From Stappia sp. BW2 (GTDB lineage Bacteria > Pseudomonadota > Alphaproteobacteria > Rhizobiales > Stappiaceae), in contig NZ_VIRG01000058.1 in assembly GCF_008107695.1 (NCBI RefSeq), positions 186,001 to 250,000 of the forward strand: 64,000 bases of DNA, written 5' to 3'. The notes beneath the pieces are model-generated. The model searched no databases and was not told the DNA's origin. It saw only the letters and a program-made list of their open reading frames with translations. Of the stretch, positions 44,305 to 57,631 are shown piece after piece. Position numbers and translations under genes: made by a program. Positions within the stretch are counted from its first letter, which is position 1, and every line of letters starts with the position of its first letter.

Positions 44305-47097
44305 TTAGAAGTGAACCGAACGTGCGTCGAGCGGCTTCTGGTTCGGCGGTGCGAACTTGGTCAGATCGATCCCTTCAACGGCAGTCTTGTACTCGTCGAG
44401 GCTTGGCGTCCGGCCAAGGATGGCCGAAAGAACCACAACCGGCGTCGAGGCCAGCAGGCTTTCGCCCTTCTTCTCGGAGGAGTCTTCCACGACGCGGCCC
44501 TTGAAGAGACGCGTGGAGGTTGCCATCACCGTGTCACCCTTGGCGGCCTTTTCCTGGTTGCCCATGCAAAGGTTACAGCCCGGGCGTTCCAGATAGAGAA
44601 TGTTCTCGTATTCGGTCCGGGCGGTATTCTTCGGCGCACTGTCGTCGAATTCGAAGCCGGAGTATTTCTGCAGAATGCTCCAGTCGCCTTCTTCCTTCAG
44701 CTCGTCGATGATGTTGTAGGTCGGCGCGGCCACGACAAGCGGTGCCTTGAACTCGATCTTCTCACCAGCCTTCTCGAGGTTCTTCAGCATCTGCGCGACG
44801 ATCTTCATGTCGCCCTTGTGAACCATGCACGAGCCGACGAAGCCGAGATCCACTTTCTTCTCACCACGATAATGGGAAACCGGGCGGATCGTGTCGTGGG
44901 TGTAGCGCTTGGAAACATCCTCGTTGTTCACGTCCGGGTCGGCGATCATTGGTTCGTCGATCAGGTCCAGATCCACCACGACTTCCGCGAAATATTTCGC
45001 GTTGTCGTCCGGCGTCAGGGCCGGCTTCTCGCCGGAGCGGATTTCGGCAATGCGCTTGTCGGCCTTGTCGATCAGCCCCTGCAGAACCTTGTTGGCATTG
45101 TCCATGCCCTTGTCGATCATGATCTGGATACGGCTCTTGGCGATTTCCAGGGATTCGATCAGCGTCTCGTCGTTGGAAATGCAGATGGAGGCCTTGGCCT
45201 TCATTTCCGCGGTCCAGTCGGTGAAGGTGAACGCCTGGTCGGCCAGCAGCGTGCCGATGTGAACTTCGATGATCCGGCCCTGGAAGACGTTGTCACCGAA
45301 CTGTTTAAGCATCTGGGCCTGCGTGGCATGGACGACATCGCGGAAGTCCATGTAATCCTTCATGGCGCCCTTGAAGGTGACCTTCACGGATTCAGGGATC
45401 GGCATGGTTGCCTCACCGGTGGCCAGTGCCAGCGCGACCGTGCCCGAATCCGCGCCGAAGGCAACGCCCTTGGACATGCGGGTGTGGCTGTCGCCACCGA
45501 TGATGATGGCCCAGTCGTCCACGGTGATGTCGTTCAGCACCTTGTGGATCACGTCCGTCATCGGATGATAGACACCCTTCGGGTCGCGCCCGGTGATCAC
45601 GCCGAACCGGTGCATGAAGCTCATCAGCTTCGGAGTGTTGGCCTGTGCCTTCAGGTCCCAGACCGACGCCGTGTGACAACCGGACTGGTAGGCGCCGTCG
45701 ACGGTCGGTGAAATCACCGTGGCCGCCATGGCTTCCAGTTCCTGGGCAGTCATCAGGCCGGTGGTGTCCTGGGAACCGACGATGTTGACCTTCACACGAA
45801 CATCGGAACCGGCATGCAGCACCTTGCCTTCCGCGACACCGACAGCGTTGCGGTTGAAGATCTTTTCAACCGCGGTCAGGCCCTGGCCTTCGTGCGACAC
45901 TTCCTTGTTGGGTGCGAACACCGGCGGTGTCTCGATGCCGAGGGTTTCTGCAGCAAAGCTCTGCAGTTTCTTGCCGAAGACGATGGCGTAGGAACCACCG
46001 GCTTTCATGAACTCGACCTTCTGCGGGGTCAGCGCGGAAGACACATCAGCCAGCTCTTCGTCGCCAGCGTCGTTATAGAGTTTCTTGCTCTTGGTGTTGA
46101 TGGTCAGCACCGTGCCGGTTTCGACGGAATATTTCTGCTCCAGAACCGGGCTGTCGTCATTGTTCAGGATCGGCTTGCCGCTTTCGTCCAGCTTCTTGAC
46201 CCAGTTCTTCAGGTCAATGCCGATGCCGCCGGTCACGCCGACAGTGGTCAGGAAGATCGGCGAAATGCCGTTGGTTCCGGCAACGACCGGGGCAATGTTC
46301 ACGAACGGCACATAGGGGCTTGCCTGCTTGCCGGTCCACAGCGCCACGTTATTGACACCGGACATGCGCGAGGAGCCCACACCCATGGTGCCCTTTTCCG
46401 CGATCAGCATCACGCGTTTGTCCGGGTGCTGCAGCTTGAGCGCCTCGATTTCCTTCTGCGCGGCTTCGGAGATCATGCACTTGCCGTGCAGCTCACGGTC
46501 GGAGCGCGAATGCGCCTGGTTGCCGGGAGACAGCAGGTCGGTGGAAATATCGCCTTCGGCGGCAACATAAGTGACGACCTTGATTTCCTCGTCCACGTCC
46601 GGAAGCTTGGTGAAGAATTCGGCCTTGGCGTAGCTGTCCAGAATATCGCTGGCGATTTCGTTGCCGGCTTCATAGGCGGTCTTCAGGCGATCCGTATCGG
46701 CATCATAAAGGAACACCTGCGTCTTCAGCACTTCGGCCGCGTTCATCGCGATCTGCGGATCGTCGCCAAGCGCCAGATCCAGAAGAACCTCGACAGACGG
46801 ACCGCCCTTCATGTGGGACAGAAGTTCAAGCGCGAAGGCCGGGCTGATCTCGTCAACGACAGAGGTGCCGAGAATGATCTCTTTCAGGAACTGCGCTTTC
46901 ACGCCGGCCGCGCTCGTGGTACCCGGCAGCGTGTTGTAGATGAAAAACTTGAGTGACTCTTGCCGGTGCTTGTGCCCGGTATCCTTGATCTGGGCGACGA
47001 TCTCTTCGACAAGAGCCCCGTCTTCGATAGGCTTGGGATGCAGGCCCTGGCCTTTACGGGTCTCGATCTCTTTCAGGTAGTCTTCATACAAGCTCAT
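44305..47097 (-). CDS. acnB: Aconitate hydratase B (bifunctional aconitase/2-methylisocitrate dehydratase)
   Basis: A 930-residue aconitase of the AcnB type, with the HEAT-like N-terminal domain (DYLKEIETRKGQGLHPKPI...) that AcnA lacks. The [4Fe-4S] cluster cysteines are in SGCHTASVWDL and GCNLCMGNQEKAAKGD. IGGDSHTRMSKGVAFGADSG is a substrate-binding loop. It isomerises citrate to isocitrate in the TCA cycle. The ATG at 47097 starts the conserved MSLYEDYLKEIE; the open frame continues upstream but reads as non-coding. It is divergent from acnA. Confidence 0.97.
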   Translation of the reverse strand: MSLYEDYLKEIETRKGQGLHPKPIEDGALVEEIVAQIKDTGHKHRQESLKFFIYNTLPGTTSAAGVKAQFLKEIILGTSVVDEISPAFALELLSHMKGGPSVEVLLDLALGDDPQIAMNAAEVLKTQVFLYDADTDRLKTAYEAGNEIASDILDSYAKAEFFTKLPDVDEEIKVVTYVAAEGDISTDLLSPGNQAHSRSDRELHGKCMISEAAQKEIEALKLQHPDKRVMLIAEKGTMGVGSSRMSGVNNVALWTGKQASPYVPFVNIAPVVAGTNGISPIFLTTVGVTGGIGIDLKNWVKKLDESGKPILNNDDSPVLEQKYSVETGTVLTINTKSKKLYNDAGDEELADVSSALTPQKVEFMKAGGSYAIVFGKKLQSFAAETLGIETPPVFAPNKEVSHEGQGLTAVEKIFNRNAVGVAEGKVLHAGSDVRVKVNIVGSQDTTGLMTAQELEAMAATVISPTVDGAYQSGCHTASVWDLKAQANTPKLMSFMHRFGVITGRDPKGVYHPMTDVIHKVLNDITVDDWAIIIGGDSHTRMSKGVAFGADSGTVALALATGEATMPIPESVKVTFKGAMKDYMDFRDVVHATQAQMLKQFGDNVFQGRIIEVHIGTLLADQAFTFTDWTAEMKAKASICISNDETLIESLEIAKSRIQIMIDKGMDNANKVLQGLIDKADKRIAEIRSGEKPALTPDDNAKYFAEVVVDLDLIDEPMIADPDVNNEDVSKRYTHDTIRPVSHYRGEKKVDLGFVGSCMVHKGDMKIVAQMLKNLEKAGEKIEFKAPLVVAAPTYNIIDELKEEGDWSILQKYSGFEFDDSAPKNTARTEYENILYLERPGCNLCMGNQEKAAKGDTVMATSTRLFKGRVVEDSSEKKGESLLASTPVVVLSAILGRTPSLDEYKTAVEGIDLTKFAPPNQKPLDARSVHF

Positions 47098-47585
47098 GGT
47101 GGTCCCGGCGTCCTCGGTTTGGATCAGGCTTGAACTCCGGTTCGCAGTCGAACTGACGCTCCGGAACAAGCTGGCTGAGCGGCGTTTTAATTCAGTATAC
47201 AATGGTATGCAATATCTTCCCATCCAATAAATGATGCCTATATACCGAATGACGCATCTGCCCGCACCCCGGGCCGCACCTTTGGTTTTTCGAAGGTGTT
47301 TCCCGGCTCCGATCTCCGGAAGACGCCGTTCAAGACGCTGAAACTTCACCCGAAGTATCGACAGCGGCTTCGGCGACATGACTGGCGATTGGTGCCAAAG
47401 GTTGCTATAGGTGCGGCGCATCAATTTGCGGCGTCGACTGAGGGAGAGGCTCTCATCGTACCCGCGCGGAAGGATGACGGACCACGCAGCGCTGCGCTTC
47501 GTGTCCGCAGCCTTGAGAGAGAGTATGCCGGGCACTGATACACACACGGCCCGGGCCTTTTGGACAATGAAGGAGATCGCAAGTC
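47098..47585. promoter_or_regulatory. Divergent acnB/acnA control region
   Basis: About 490 bp without a gene. Near acnB lies GTATAC-aatg-GTATGC (47195-47210), two near-palindromic half sites resembling a GntR-type operator; this reading is tentative. The acnA start has a clear AGGAGA ribosome-binding site at 47571-47576. Both aconitase promoters must lie here. Confidence 0.4.
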
Positions 47586-50261
<2,676 letters not shown>

Positions 50262-50293
50262 AGCCGGCAACCATTAATCACACAAGAATTCAG

Positions 50294-50315
50294 CGGGCCC
50301 TTCGGGGCCCGTTTT
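50294..50315 (+). terminator. Rho-independent terminator after acnA
   Basis: CGGGCCC (50294-50300), loop TTCG, GGGCCCG (50305-50311), then TTTT. Confidence 0.9.
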
Positions 50316-50461
50316 GGTTGGTGTGCACTGCAAAAGCCTGCCGTCCTGCGGTCATCCCGCCCCGGCAAGGCGTGCGCCGAAATTAGCGAGAGTGGTCCTA
50401 ACGTCACTTTGGCGAAAGCTGTCGGTTGCGCAGGTCAGGTCGAGCGGCTAATAGATCCGGC

Positions 50462-51169
50462 ATGCGCCGATTTTCGCTCGTCTGTTTTTTATTGATCCTT
50501 TCAGGGACTTCGCTTCCCACCTATGCACAGGAAGCCGTTCAGGAACCGATGGAAATCGGCGACTCGGGCGAGGAATACCTGCGTGCGATCCGCCTGCGCG
50601 GGATCGATACGGACGTGACCTATTTCGATCCCTCCGCGCCGCCCCCCAAACTGAACACGGAGCAGGAGCCGCCGAAACCGGCGGAGGACAAGCCGCAATC
50701 GGATAGCAGCAACAATCGCGTGATCCCTGGCCTGATCGTTGGCGGCATCCTTCTGGCCGTCGCCTATCTCTTCCTGCGCCTCGGCGGGCGGCTGACGGTG
50801 TCGCTCGGCCGTGAGGCCGGCAATCCGGACAGCACCCGCCCCAAGATACGCGGGCAGGCCCCCGTCTGGGCGGAAAAGCTGGCTCCGCTCGACGAGATCC
50901 TGCGCATGCAGGACCGGCGCAGGGCGCTGGTGCTGCTGACACAGAAGGTGCTGGCCACCGCCATTGCGGCCAACGGCATATTGATGCAGCGCAGCTGGAC
51001 AGCGCGCGACGCCTTGCGCCAGTTACCCGAAAGCCAGGGCAGGGAGCTTCTGCGCAAACTCGTGACGATGGCCGAACGGGTGCAGTTTGGCGGCAGGGAC
51101 GTGAGTGAGGACGAGTTCAAGGATCATGTCGCGAACTGCCGTTACCTGCTCGGACCGGAGGCGACATGA
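50462..51169 (+). CDS. DUF4129 domain-containing protein
   Basis: A 235-residue protein, first gene of a six-gene overlapping row. It has a signal-anchor or signal peptide (FSLVCFLLILSGTSLPTYA), a proline-rich stretch, one transmembrane helix near residues 90-110 (VIPGLIVGGILLAVAYLFLRL), and a C-terminal DUF4129-like segment (VLLTQKVLATAIAANGILMQRSWTARDALRQLP) that would face the cytoplasm. DUF4129 is often linked to transglutaminase-like or MoxR/DUF58 clusters. Its stop overlaps the next start by 4 bp. Confidence 0.8.
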   Translation: MRRFSLVCFLLILSGTSLPTYAQEAVQEPMEIGDSGEEYLRAIRLRGIDTDVTYFDPSAPPPKLNTEQEPPKPAEDKPQSDSSNNRVIPGLIVGGILLAVAYLFLRLGGRLTVSLGREAGNPDSTRPKIRGQAPVWAEKLAPLDEILRMQDRRRALVLLTQKVLATAIAANGILMQRSWTARDALRQLPESQGRELLRKLVTMAERVQFGGRDVSEDEFKDHVANCRYLLGPEAT

Positions 51170-52494
51170 GCGAGAGCACGGCAAACACGAAAGCAAAAGG
51201 CCCCAGCCTTGAAGCTGCGGTCATCGCGGTGATCTGCGTCGCGGTTCTGCTGGCCGGCTGGTACATCCTGTCCCAGCGCCAGCAGGGTTTGCGCCGATCG
51301 CCCGCCGGGCTGGACGGGCTTCAGGTATGGCTGGTGAAAAACGGCGCCAGCGCCCAGAATTTTGCCGGTGGCTGGCTGATGGACCAGACGTCGGTCGGTC
51401 TGCTGGTGGTGCCGCTTTACGATACGCTGCCGGAAACCGACCGCAGCACCCCGGGCACCAAGGAAGAACTGCTGCAACAGCAGGACGAATACGATCTGGA
51501 AACCGCCGTCATTGCCGCAAAGGCCGAGCGTGTGCCGACTTTGCTCGTGCTGCCGAAATGGCGCAGCGGCATGCGCCTGACGGGTCTTGCCCACCCCGCA
51601 CTGAAGGTTGAGGCGAATCGCCTGCAGACCATCGTCGACAAGATCACCGGCACGCGCGGCACAAAGATTGGCGCGTCGGACCGTCCCTTCACCGATTTCC
51701 GGTACCGGTCACAAACAGGCGAAACCCTGAGGGCAGAGATTTATGCCGCCCAGACCTTCGCAAACGAAAGCTGCCGCCCGATCGTCGGCGACACCGACGC
51801 CATGCTGCTGGCCGATTGCCCGCTCGCGGACCCTGAAGACGATACTGCCGAACAAGAGCGCATCCTGGTGCTGTCCGATCCGGACCTGATCAACAACCAC
51901 GGCCTGCGGCTGGGAGAGAATGCCGGAATTGCGCTTGATGTGCTGACCGAAAAGGCCGGCACCCGGAACATCGTCATCGATTACAGCCGGTACTCCTGGC
52001 TGCGCGACCCCGTGAGCGAACCCAGGCGCGAACGCACCTGGGACGACCTGCTGCGTTTCTTCGGCTCACCCTTCCGGGCCCTCTGGCTTGGCGCTGCGCT
52101 GTTGCTGGGGTTGGCGTTGTGGCGTGGTTTAATCCGCTACGGCCCCATACGCGACGAAGAGGCCGGCCCCGGCAATGGCAAGGATCTGGCGGTTCTGGCA
52201 CGTGCGCGGCTGATGCGGCTTTCCGGACAGGATGGCGCCCTCGTCCGCGAATATGCGACCGCCCGCATTTCGGCAACCGCGTCGGCTCTGTTCGGCCCGG
52301 CCCATGCCCGTCACTACGCCGGTGAAGACGCCTTTCTGACCTTTACCGAACGCCGGCACCCGGCCCTCGCGCCACGCCTGCGGGCGATCCTCGCCGACAT
52401 TCGAAAACTGCCTGCCCGGCTTCCAGCCACGGAAGCCATCCAGCATATCGACCAATTGGAACAGGTATTGGAGCAAATAACTCATGACGCTTGA
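51166..52494 (+). CDS. DUF4350 domain-containing membrane protein
   Basis: A 442-residue protein with an N-terminal membrane anchor ([17 protein letters not shown]) and a second helix near residue 310 ([19 protein letters not shown]). Between them lies the DUF4350 domain ([48 protein letters not shown]), which resembles a glutamine-amidotransferase-like or VWA-like fold on the outer side of the membrane. The cytoplasmic C-terminal part is helical. It overlaps the MoxR gene by 11 bp. Confidence 0.8.
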   Translation: MSESTANTKAKGPSLEAAVIAVICVAVLLAGWYILSQRQQGLRRSPAGLDGLQVWLVKNGASAQNFAGGWLMDQTSVGLLVVPLYDTLPETDRSTPGTKEELLQQQDEYDLETAVIAAKAERVPTLLVLPKWRSGMRLTGLAHPALKVEANRLQTIVDKITGTRGTKIGASDRPFTDFRYRSQTGETLRAEIYAAQTFANESCRPIVGDTDAMLLADCPLADPEDDTAEQERILVLSDPDLINNHGLRLGENAGIALDVLTEKAGTRNIVIDYSRYSWLRDPVSEPRRERTWDDLLRFFGSPFRALWLGAALLLGLALWRGLIRYGPIRDEEAGPGNGKDLAVLARARLMRLSGQDGALVREYATARISATASALFGPAHARHYAGEDAFLTFTERRHPALAPRLRAILADIRKLPARLPATEAIQHIDQLEQVLEQITHDA

Positions 52495-53440
52495 AGCGCT
52501 GCGCGAACGGACCGATGCCTTGCGGACCGAGATCGGCCGAACCGTTCTCGGCCAGGATGATATCATCGACCTGTTGCTGATCGCCTTGTTTGCCCGCGGC
52601 CACGTGCTGCTGGAAGGCCCTCCCGGCACAGCCAAGACGTTGCTTGCCCGCAGCTTCTCGGCGGCGCTCGCGCTCGATTTCGGCCGTATCCAGTTTACGC
52701 CGGACCTGATGCCCGGCGACGTGCTCGGCACCTCGATCTTCGATTTCAGCACCAACACCTTCGTGCTGACCAAGGGGCCGGTGTTCTCGCAGGTCCTGCT
52801 GGCCGACGAAATCAACCGCGCTCCGCCCAAGACCCAGGCCGCCCTTTTGCAGGCCATGAGCGAACGCATGGTCAGCATCGACGGCACGGATCATTCCCTT
52901 GGGCGGGAATTCATCGTCGTGGCGACGCAGAACCCGATCGAGCAGCAGGGCACCTATCCCCTGCCGGAAGCGCAGCTTGACCGGTTCCTGTTCAAGCTGG
53001 TGATCGACTTTCCGCCGGAAGACATCGAAATGGCAATCCTGCGCCAGCATGCGGACAAGCCGCTCGAAGCCGGCATGGAAACCGCCTCGCTGACCAAGGT
53101 GCTCGATTCCTCCACTCTTGAGGAAACAAGAGCGCTGGTCGACAGCATCATCCTGAAAGACGATATCCTGGCCTATATCCTGCGCCTGATCCGCGCGACC
53201 CGCGAAAGCTCCGAGATTGCCTTCGGCGCCTCGACGCGCGCGGCCGATGCGCTGGCAAGTGCGGCGCGGGCAACGGCGGCGCTCAACGGGCGGGACTTTG
53301 CCATTCCCGACGACGTCAAACGCCTGTTCGTTCCGGCGCTTCGCCACAGGATCGTCCTTGGCCCGGCGGCGGAGATCGAAGGCCGCAGCACGGCGCAGGT
53401 CCTGGAAAACATTCTCAACCAGATTGAGGCCCCCCGCTGA
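52484..53440 (+). CDS. MoxR-family AAA+ ATPase
   Basis: A 318-residue MoxR ATPase. Walker A is [12 protein letters not shown] near residues 42-53, Walker B is [20 protein letters not shown] near 107, and the sensor 1 segment is [24 protein letters not shown]. MoxR proteins act as chaperones that help assemble or activate protein complexes, usually with a VWA or DUF58 partner coded next door, as here. It shares an overlapping CTGA with the DUF58 gene. Confidence 0.93.
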   Translation: MTLEALRERTDALRTEIGRTVLGQDDIIDLLLIALFARGHVLLEGPPGTAKTLLARSFSAALALDFGRIQFTPDLMPGDVLGTSIFDFSTNTFVLTKGPVFSQVLLADEINRAPPKTQAALLQAMSERMVSIDGTDHSLGREFIVVATQNPIEQQGTYPLPEAQLDRFLFKLVIDFPPEDIEMAILRQHADKPLEAGMETASLTKVLDSSTLEETRALVDSIILKDDILAYILRLIRATRESSEIAFGASTRAADALASAARATAALNGRDFAIPDDVKRLFVPALRHRIVLGPAAEIEGRSTAQVLENILNQIEAPR

Positions 53441-54735
53441 TCCGGCCGTCCAAACGACTGCTCGCCTTTGGCGCGGTGGCTCTGGCCATCTCGGTGATCA
53501 CGGTTGTCACCGGGGGCGCTGCGCGTGAAATCAGCGCGGTGCCCTGGGTCGTGCTCGTGCTCCTGGTCGTCGTTGATCTGGTGCTGTCGCTTCGGCGGCC
53601 GAAGAACCTGACCTTCAACGCCCCGGCAGAGGTCTTCGTCGGCGAGACCGCAAAGCTGGAACTGGATCTTGATCGGGCCCCGCAGGGTCTGAAAGGCACA
53701 ATCGACTGGCCAGAGGGCCTTGGCGGCGTCACGGAATTCGACTTTGCCCCGGCAGCGGCCGGCTCTGCCCGGGTGGAAGTTGCCTGCCGGGCGATCCGGC
53801 GCGGCGTCTGGAATGTCGATCATCTCTGGCTGATCTGGCGCTCCCGGCTCAAACTGCTGGAATTCGTGCCGAAATTGGCCGTCGGGGCAAAAATCCGCGT
53901 TGTCCCGAACATCCGGATGGTGCAATCCGGGCAGATCACCACCACGGTGCTGTCGACGCTTTACGGCGTGAAGGAAAACCGTGCCGTCGGCGAGGGATCG
54001 GAGTTCCAGCAGCTTCGCGATTTCGTTCAGGGCATGGACATCAAGACCATCGACTGGAAACGCTCCGCGCGGCGCCGCTCTCTTGTTGCCAAGGAGTTGC
54101 GCGCCGAGCGGAACCACCATGTCATCGTCGCGCTCGACAATGGCTATCTGATGCGCGAGGAGATTGGCGGCCTGCCGAAGATCGATCACGCCGTCACCGC
54201 CGCGCTTGCAACCGCCTGGGCGGCAGCCATCGGCGGCGATCTGGTCGGCTATTATTCCTACGACGTCAAACCGCGCACCTTCTCGGCTCCCACCGCTGGC
54301 CGCGCGGCATTTGCGCGGCTGCGCAGCTGGACGGCGGAGCTTTCCTATGTCAACCGCGAAACCAACCACACCCTGGCCCTGACCGAACTGAACGCCCGCA
54401 CGCCCAAGCGCAGCCTTCTGATCATCTTCACCGATTTCGTGGACACGACTTCGGCTGAATTGCTGGTGGAAAACATCGGCATTCTGGCCAAGCGGCACCT
54501 GCTGATTTTCGTTGCCATCCGCGATCCGGACCTGGAACAGCTGGTGGAAACGGCGCCGGGCGATCTCGATGGCGCAGCGACGCTTGTGGCGGCCAACCAG
54601 GCGCTCAACGAACGTCGGCTGGTGTTTGAAAAACTGTCCCGCATGGGGGTCACCATCGTTGACGCCAAACCGAATGCCGTGACCGCGCGGCTGATTTCCG
54701 CCTATCTCGAAATCAAGGCCCGGGAGCTGATCTGA
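53437..54735 (+). CDS. DUF58 domain-containing protein with apparent CTG start
   Basis: About 432 residues. Two membrane helices near the N-terminus are followed by the DUF58 signature [42 protein letters not shown] (about residues 185-225), with a VWA-like C-terminal half ([12 protein letters not shown]). Homologues usually start with an IRP-type sequence; this is read from a CTG at 53437, which overlaps the moxR stop and has GAGG 7 nt upstream. The first standard start is a GTG at 53476, which would shorten the first helix. DUF58 proteins are the partner of MoxR ATPases. Confidence 0.88.
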   Translation: MIRPSKRLLAFGAVALAISVITVVTGGAAREISAVPWVVLVLLVVVDLVLSLRRPKNLTFNAPAEVFVGETAKLELDLDRAPQGLKGTIDWPEGLGGVTEFDFAPAAAGSARVEVACRAIRRGVWNVDHLWLIWRSRLKLLEFVPKLAVGAKIRVVPNIRMVQSGQITTTVLSTLYGVKENRAVGEGSEFQQLRDFVQGMDIKTIDWKRSARRRSLVAKELRAERNHHVIVALDNGYLMREEIGGLPKIDHAVTAALATAWAAAIGGDLVGYYSYDVKPRTFSAPTAGRAAFARLRSWTAELSYVNRETNHTLALTELNARTPKRSLLIIFTDFVDTTSAELLVENIGILAKRHLLIFVAIRDPDLEQLVETAPGDLDGAATLVAANQALNERRLVFEKLSRMGVTIVDAKPNAVTARLISAYLEIKARELI

Positions 54736-55730
54736 TGGACACACAGGATCTGATACGCTCCGCCCGGTTCCGCAAGGAACGGGAAGCCGACTGGCAGAAG
54801 CTGGAAACCCTGGTCCGCAAGGCGGAAGGCAGAGGCCTTCAGCACATGGAATTCGCAGAGACCCGGGATCTCGCCTCGCTGTACCGGCAGGCGACGACTT
54901 CACTGGCGATTGCGCGCGAAATCTCGCTCGACAAGGCTCTGCTCGGCTACCTGGAAGCGCTCACGGCGCGCGCGTACCTGTGTGTTTACGCCCCGCAGGA
55001 ACGGCTCGGCGGATTGCTGGGCCGCTTTTTGAGGGAAGGCGCACCAAGGGCCATCCGCCGGTCCTGGTTCTATATCCTGCTCGGGTTTCTGTGCATGGGG
55101 CTCGGCGCCCTGACGGGCTACCTGCTCTATTTCGAGAACAACGACTGGTTCTACGTGATGATGCCGTCCGAACTTGCCGGCGGCAGAGGCCCGGACGCGA
55201 CCACGACTTCCCTGCGTTCGATTCTCTATGACACCGATCAGGCGAGCGGGCTCGGTGCGTTTGCGACCTATCTGTTCTCCCACAACACCCGGATCGCAAT
55301 CTTCGTTTTCGGGCTTGGCGTCTTTGCCTGCGCGCCCGCCATTTTGCTGACGTTCTACAACGGCCTGTCTCTTGGCGCCTTCCTTGCCCTTCACTACGAC
55401 AGGGGGCTCGGCCTCGACCTTGTTGGCTGGCTGTCGATCCATGGCGTGACGGAAATCTCAGCCATCTGCATCGCCTGCGGCGGCGGCTTGCAACTGGGAA
55501 CCGCGGTGCTGTTTCCCGGCAACAGATCCCGCAGCGTTGCCCTGCGCGAAGCCGGGCACGACGCTGTAAAACTGGCGATTGTCGCGGCCATCATGCTGGT
55601 GGGGGCCGCACTTCTGGAAGGCTTCGCCCGGCAACTGGTCCAGGACCGTGACGCCCGGCTGTTCATCGGCTGGGGCATCGGCGCGCTCTGGCTATCCTGG
55701 TTCCTCCTGGGCGGGCGGAGCCGGCGATGA
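54735..55730 (+). CDS. Stage II sporulation protein M (SpoIIM) family protein
   Basis: A 331-residue membrane protein. The N-terminal third is helical and cytoplasmic (EREADWQKLETLVRKAEGRG, a coiled-coil-like stretch), followed by about six hydrophobic segments and the SpoIIM motif GLGVFACAPAILLTFYNGLSLGAFLALHYDRG. In Bacillus, SpoIIM acts in engulfment; in non-sporulating bacteria family members sit in MoxR/DUF58/RDD clusters and their role is not known. It shares one nucleotide with the DUF58 stop and overlaps the RDD gene by 4 bp. Confidence 0.9.
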   Translation: MDTQDLIRSARFRKEREADWQKLETLVRKAEGRGLQHMEFAETRDLASLYRQATTSLAIAREISLDKALLGYLEALTARAYLCVYAPQERLGGLLGRFLREGAPRAIRRSWFYILLGFLCMGLGALTGYLLYFENNDWFYVMMPSELAGGRGPDATTTSLRSILYDTDQASGLGAFATYLFSHNTRIAIFVFGLGVFACAPAILLTFYNGLSLGAFLALHYDRGLGLDLVGWLSIHGVTEISAICIACGGGLQLGTAVLFPGNRSRSVALREAGHDAVKLAIVAAIMLVGAALLEGFARQLVQDRDARLFIGWGIGALWLSWFLLGGRSRR

Positions 55731-56650
55731 GAGTGCGCTTCTGGAAAAGGGCCAAAACCGACAAGCCTTCCCCTTCAACGCTGGTCCCGCCGGAAGGCGT
55801 GCCGCTGACACTGCCCATTGCAGGCATTGGCGTGCGCTTTGCGTCCCAGCTCACTGATATCGTCCTGACCGTGATAGCCGCGGTCTGCCTGGTGATCCTG
55901 CTTGGCATCATGGACCTCACGTCACCACAGACGCTGATGGCCCTCGCTGCCCTGCTGTTCTTCCTGATCCGCGTTCCCTACTACGTAATGTCCGAGCTGG
56001 CCTGGAACGGCCAGACCATCGGCAAGCGCCTGATGAAGATCAAGGTGGTCTCCCATGACGGCGGACCGCTGACCGCCCGTGCGCTTGTCCTGCGCAACAT
56101 GATGAAAGAGGCGGAGGTCTTTCTTCCCGGAACACTGCTCCTGACGCTGGATTCGGCCACGCCGCTCGCCTCGCTTGCGGCCTTTTCCTGGGTCACCATG
56201 GCGTTGATGATACCGCTGTTCAACCGCTACCGGCGCAGGCTGGGTGACATGATGGCGGGCACCCACGTGATCCACCTGCCCGTGCCGGTGCTCTTGAAAG
56301 ATCTGGCCAGCGAAACGGTTGCGGCCGGAACAGACCGCAAGAAATTCGTCTTCCTGTCGCACCAGCTCGACCACTATGGCGCGTTCGAGCTGCAGACACT
56401 GGAAAGCCTGCTGCGCGCCCAGAATGCACCGTCCGGAGCCGATGCAGCCCGCCAGCGCAACGCCACCCTGGAAGCTATCGTGGAGAAGATCCGCAAGAAG
56501 ATCGGCTATGCCGCACCGGTTCCTCCGGTGGACCGGCTGCCGTTCCTTCAGGCGTTCTACAACGCGCAGCGGGAACATCTCGAGCAACGCCAGCTTTTCG
56601 GTGACAAACGGGAAAACAAACACTACGCCCAGTCCGGCGAAGAACGTTAG
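55727..56650 (+). CDS. RDD family membrane protein
   Basis: A 307-residue protein with the RDD domain in its first half: IAGIGVRFASQLTDIVLTVIAAV, then NGQTIGKRLMKIKVVSHDGGPLTARALVLRNMMKEAEVF and RRRLGDMMAGTHVI. RDD proteins are two- or three-helix membrane proteins; some transport ions (Na+/H+ type). The C-terminal half is soluble and coiled-coil-like (HQLDHYGAFELQTLESLLRAQNA), unusual for the family. It is the last of the strictly overlapping genes. Confidence 0.88.
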   Translation: MRVRFWKRAKTDKPSPSTLVPPEGVPLTLPIAGIGVRFASQLTDIVLTVIAAVCLVILLGIMDLTSPQTLMALAALLFFLIRVPYYVMSELAWNGQTIGKRLMKIKVVSHDGGPLTARALVLRNMMKEAEVFLPGTLLLTLDSATPLASLAAFSWVTMALMIPLFNRYRRRLGDMMAGTHVIHLPVPVLLKDLASETVAAGTDRKKFVFLSHQLDHYGAFELQTLESLLRAQNAPSGADAARQRNATLEAIVEKIRKKIGYAAPVPPVDRLPFLQAFYNAQREHLEQRQLFGDKRENKHYAQSGEER

Positions 56651-56695
56651 CCACGCCCCCTCACGCACTTACAGTTACCCAGTGGACCAACCAGT

Positions 56696-57631
56696 TTGCA
56701 GAAACAAGACAATCACTCCCTGAGGACCTATTTCCTCGACCAGGTTAACCAGAACGAGGGCGCGCGCGAAGGCTTTACCCGTCAGTCACTCGGGGTTGGC
56801 GCGCTGATAGGCGGCAGTTTTTCCATCACGTTCCGGCACCGCATGCCCGTGCTCCTGATCGGCTTCGTGATAAGTCTGCTCGGAGCATTTCTGACGATCG
56901 CAGTGGTTGACATCAACGCGGCTCTCGGTCTGGAAGGGGACGGCACCAGCGATCTGGGCGGGTACGGAGATCTTGTCACGGCCTTTATCGATGTTCTCGT
57001 ATTTTCTGTCATGGCGGCCTGTCTGGCGCAGCTGACCTATGATGCGAAGCTGAACCGACCCATATCGATTACCCGCTATCTGCTGCCGGCGCTCAGGGCA
57101 AGCCCGGCGATCTGTCTGCAAAACAGCCTGCTTCTCATCTTCATATTTTTGATAGCCCTGCCACCCGTCATCGTTACCTTCAGTTTTGATTCGACACTCA
57201 TCTCCCTCGTGCCGCTTGTGGCTCTACCCTTTCTTGCCCTTTGGGGATGCTCGGTCTTTCTGGTTCTGGTGCCCGCAGTCGTCATTGAGCGCGCCGGGTT
57301 CGGCGGACTGCGGCGCAGCTGGTCGCTGACGAAGACCTACCGCTGGCAAATTGCCGGGGCCCTGCTGGCGGTTTGGCTGTACTCGGTCGTGGTTGCGCTT
57401 GCCGGCGCCCTGCCGGTGGAGCTTCTCGCCAGGGAAGGACGTTACGCCTTTGCCCCGCAGGCGGGGCTTTTCGCCGGACAAGGACGTTTCGCCTGGGCCC
57501 TGCCCGTCTATGCAGCAACCAACGCGCTGGCAAACGGGCCACTCGCAATTCTGGCCTCACTGGTCTACGTACGGCTGCGCGAAATCAAGGAAGGCACCAG
57601 TGTCGACCAGGTTGCCGACGTTTTCGACTGA
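56696..57631 (+). CDS. Membrane protein of the window's four-member family, paralogue 3
   Basis: A protein of up to 311 residues (TTG start at 56696, no strong ribosome-binding site, so the start is uncertain) with about six hydrophobic helices. The motif LVPAVVIERAGFGGLRRSWSLTKTYRWQIAGALLAVW matches its neighbour at 57891 and, less closely, the pair at 33208-34922. It ends in YVRLREIKEGTSVDQVADVFD, almost the same as the neighbour. An insertion near residues 245-265 (GRYAFAPQAGLFAGQGRFAWALP, quoted region) is an internal repeat not found in the others. The function is unknown. Confidence 0.75.
   Translation: MQKQDNHSLRTYFLDQVNQNEGAREGFTRQSLGVGALIGGSFSITFRHRMPVLLIGFVISLLGAFLTIAVVDINAALGLEGDGTSDLGGYGDLVTAFIDVLVFSVMAACLAQLTYDAKLNRPISITRYLLPALRASPAICLQNSLLLIFIFLIALPPVIVTFSFDSTLISLVPLVALPFLALWGCSVFLVLVPAVVIERAGFGGLRRSWSLTKTYRWQIAGALLAVWLYSVVVALAGALPVELLAREGRYAFAPQAGLFAGQGRFAWALPVYAATNALANGPLAILASLVYVRLREIKEGTSVDQVADVFD

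Noticed and set aside
44305..47547. AcnB starting at 47547 (1080 residues)
   Set aside because: The first 150 residues have no AcnB similarity and cover the divergent promoter region; the family start is MSLYEDYLKEIE at 47097.
54735..55730. SpoIIM as evidence of sporulation
   Set aside because: Other window genes point to a Gram-negative alphaproteobacterium; SpoIIM-family proteins are common in MoxR/DUF58 clusters of non-sporulating bacteria.
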